5,331 nt of DNA. Source: Bacteroidia bacterium. GTDB lineage: Bacteria > Bacteroidota > Bacteroidia > NS11-12g > UBA955. Every line of letters starts with the position of its first letter. The stretch's first letter is position 1. Position numbers and translations under genes: made by a program. Where the stretch lies: assembly GCA_023228875.1 (NCBI GenBank), contig JALOAG010000042.1:1-5331 (forward strand), read 5' to 3'. The notes under the pieces are model-generated. The model did not search any database, was not told the DNA's origin, and saw only the letters and a program-made list of their open reading frames with translations. This document shows, in pieces, positions 5,199-5,331 of this stretch.

Positions 5199-5207
5199 GC
5201 GCCTAAC
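5199..5207 (+). other. R'' core of cassette C4
   Basis: GCGCCTAAC is the reverse complement of the C4 start GTTAGGCGC. It is followed after A and one variable base by the repeat element, exactly as at 2968-2978. Confidence 0.65.
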
Positions 5208-5209
5208 AT

Positions 5210-5331
5210 GGGTAGCTGTTGCACAACTCTCTAAAAAAAGAAAAAAACATCAAAAACGGCTTCATTAGAAGCGTTTTAAGCACACTTGTTTTTTCAACTA
5301 TGCTTTTTAAGTTGGTTTTTTGGGTGGTTTA
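5210..5331 (+). mobile_element. Repeated attC-associated element, copy 3 (left 122 bp only)
   Basis: These bases are identical, 122 of 122, to 2979-3100. The copy begins with GGGTAG and the terminal repeat CTGTTGCACAAC (5216-5227) and is cut by the window end. The base before it differs from copy 2 (T at 5209 against G at 2978), which sets the left border of the repeat. Confidence 0.85.
5253..5277 (+). terminator. Terminator-like hairpin in element copy 3
   Basis: This is the same AAAACGGCTTC / GAAGCGTTTT stem with ATTA loop as in copy 2. It lies 65 nt after the stop of the C4 gene and would end the C3-C4 transcript. Confidence 0.55.

Larger units (their letters stand above)
4373..5331 (+). 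mobile_element. Integron-like gene cassette C4 (right end outside window)
   Basis: The start GTTAGGCGCAAGTAT matches the reverse complement of its R'' end, GTTAGGCGCTGGTAT, at 13 of 15 positions; the R'' core is at 5199-5207. As with C2, the attC is broken directly after R'' by the repeat element, and the remainder of the site lies beyond the window. Confidence 0.65.

Overview
The window looks like part of a Bacteroidota (Flavobacteriia/Cytophagia/Chitinophagia-type) accessory region. The DNA is AT-rich, genes lack Shine-Dalgarno sites and start after A-rich leaders, a promoter of the Bacteroidota type (TTTG, 21-nt spacer, TAnnTTTG) is present, and the exported proteins have typical Bacteroidota signal peptides. 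No integrase, transposase, tRNA, rRNA or CRISPR is visible.

The organisation is that of an integron-like gene-cassette array. Four cassettes can be delimited because each starts right after a G|TT core and ends in the reverse complement of its own start: C1 GTTATAAGCC...GGCTTATAAC, C2 GTTAGGCGTA...TACGCCTAAC, C3 GTTAGCGG...CCGCTAAC, C4 GTTAGGCGC...GCGCCTAAC. Between cassettes lie attC-like imperfect hairpins of about 85-135 bp, three of which share internal sequence.

C1 (239-2178) carries two overlapping genes: an exported beta-barrel-like protein and a lipoprotein of the serine beta-lactamase/class C PBP-like family. C2 (2179-3529) carries a protein with a PD-(D/E)XK-like motif. C3 (3530-4372) carries a secreted cysteine-rich protein of unknown function. 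C4 (4373 to beyond the window) carries a helical protein with an RNxxH (HEPN-like) motif.

A 473-bp element interrupts the array at a regular place. One complete copy (2979-3451) and two cut copies (1-120 and 5210-5331) are identical over all bases that can be compared. Each visible left junction is directly after the cassette R'' core (GCCTAACA) and each visible right junction is directly before a different attC hairpin. The ends are 12-bp inverted repeats (CTGTTGCACAAC / GTTGTGCAACAG). The left end holds a terminator-like hairpin, the middle a set of nested inverted repeats, and the right end an outward Bacteroidota promoter with an inverted repeat over its spacer. The order is element-C1-C2-element-C3-C4-element, so the element appears to end the transcript of one cassette pair and start the next. 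An ORF beginning at the promoter (MKLWVWLCNRH...) runs out of the element through each attC and stops 15-31 nt before the first cassette gene, which recalls the leader ORFs of classical integron attI sites.

The most interesting item is this repeated attC-associated promoter/terminator element. Whether it is a non-autonomous transposon (MITE) that targets attC or a gene-less promoter cassette cannot be settled from this window.
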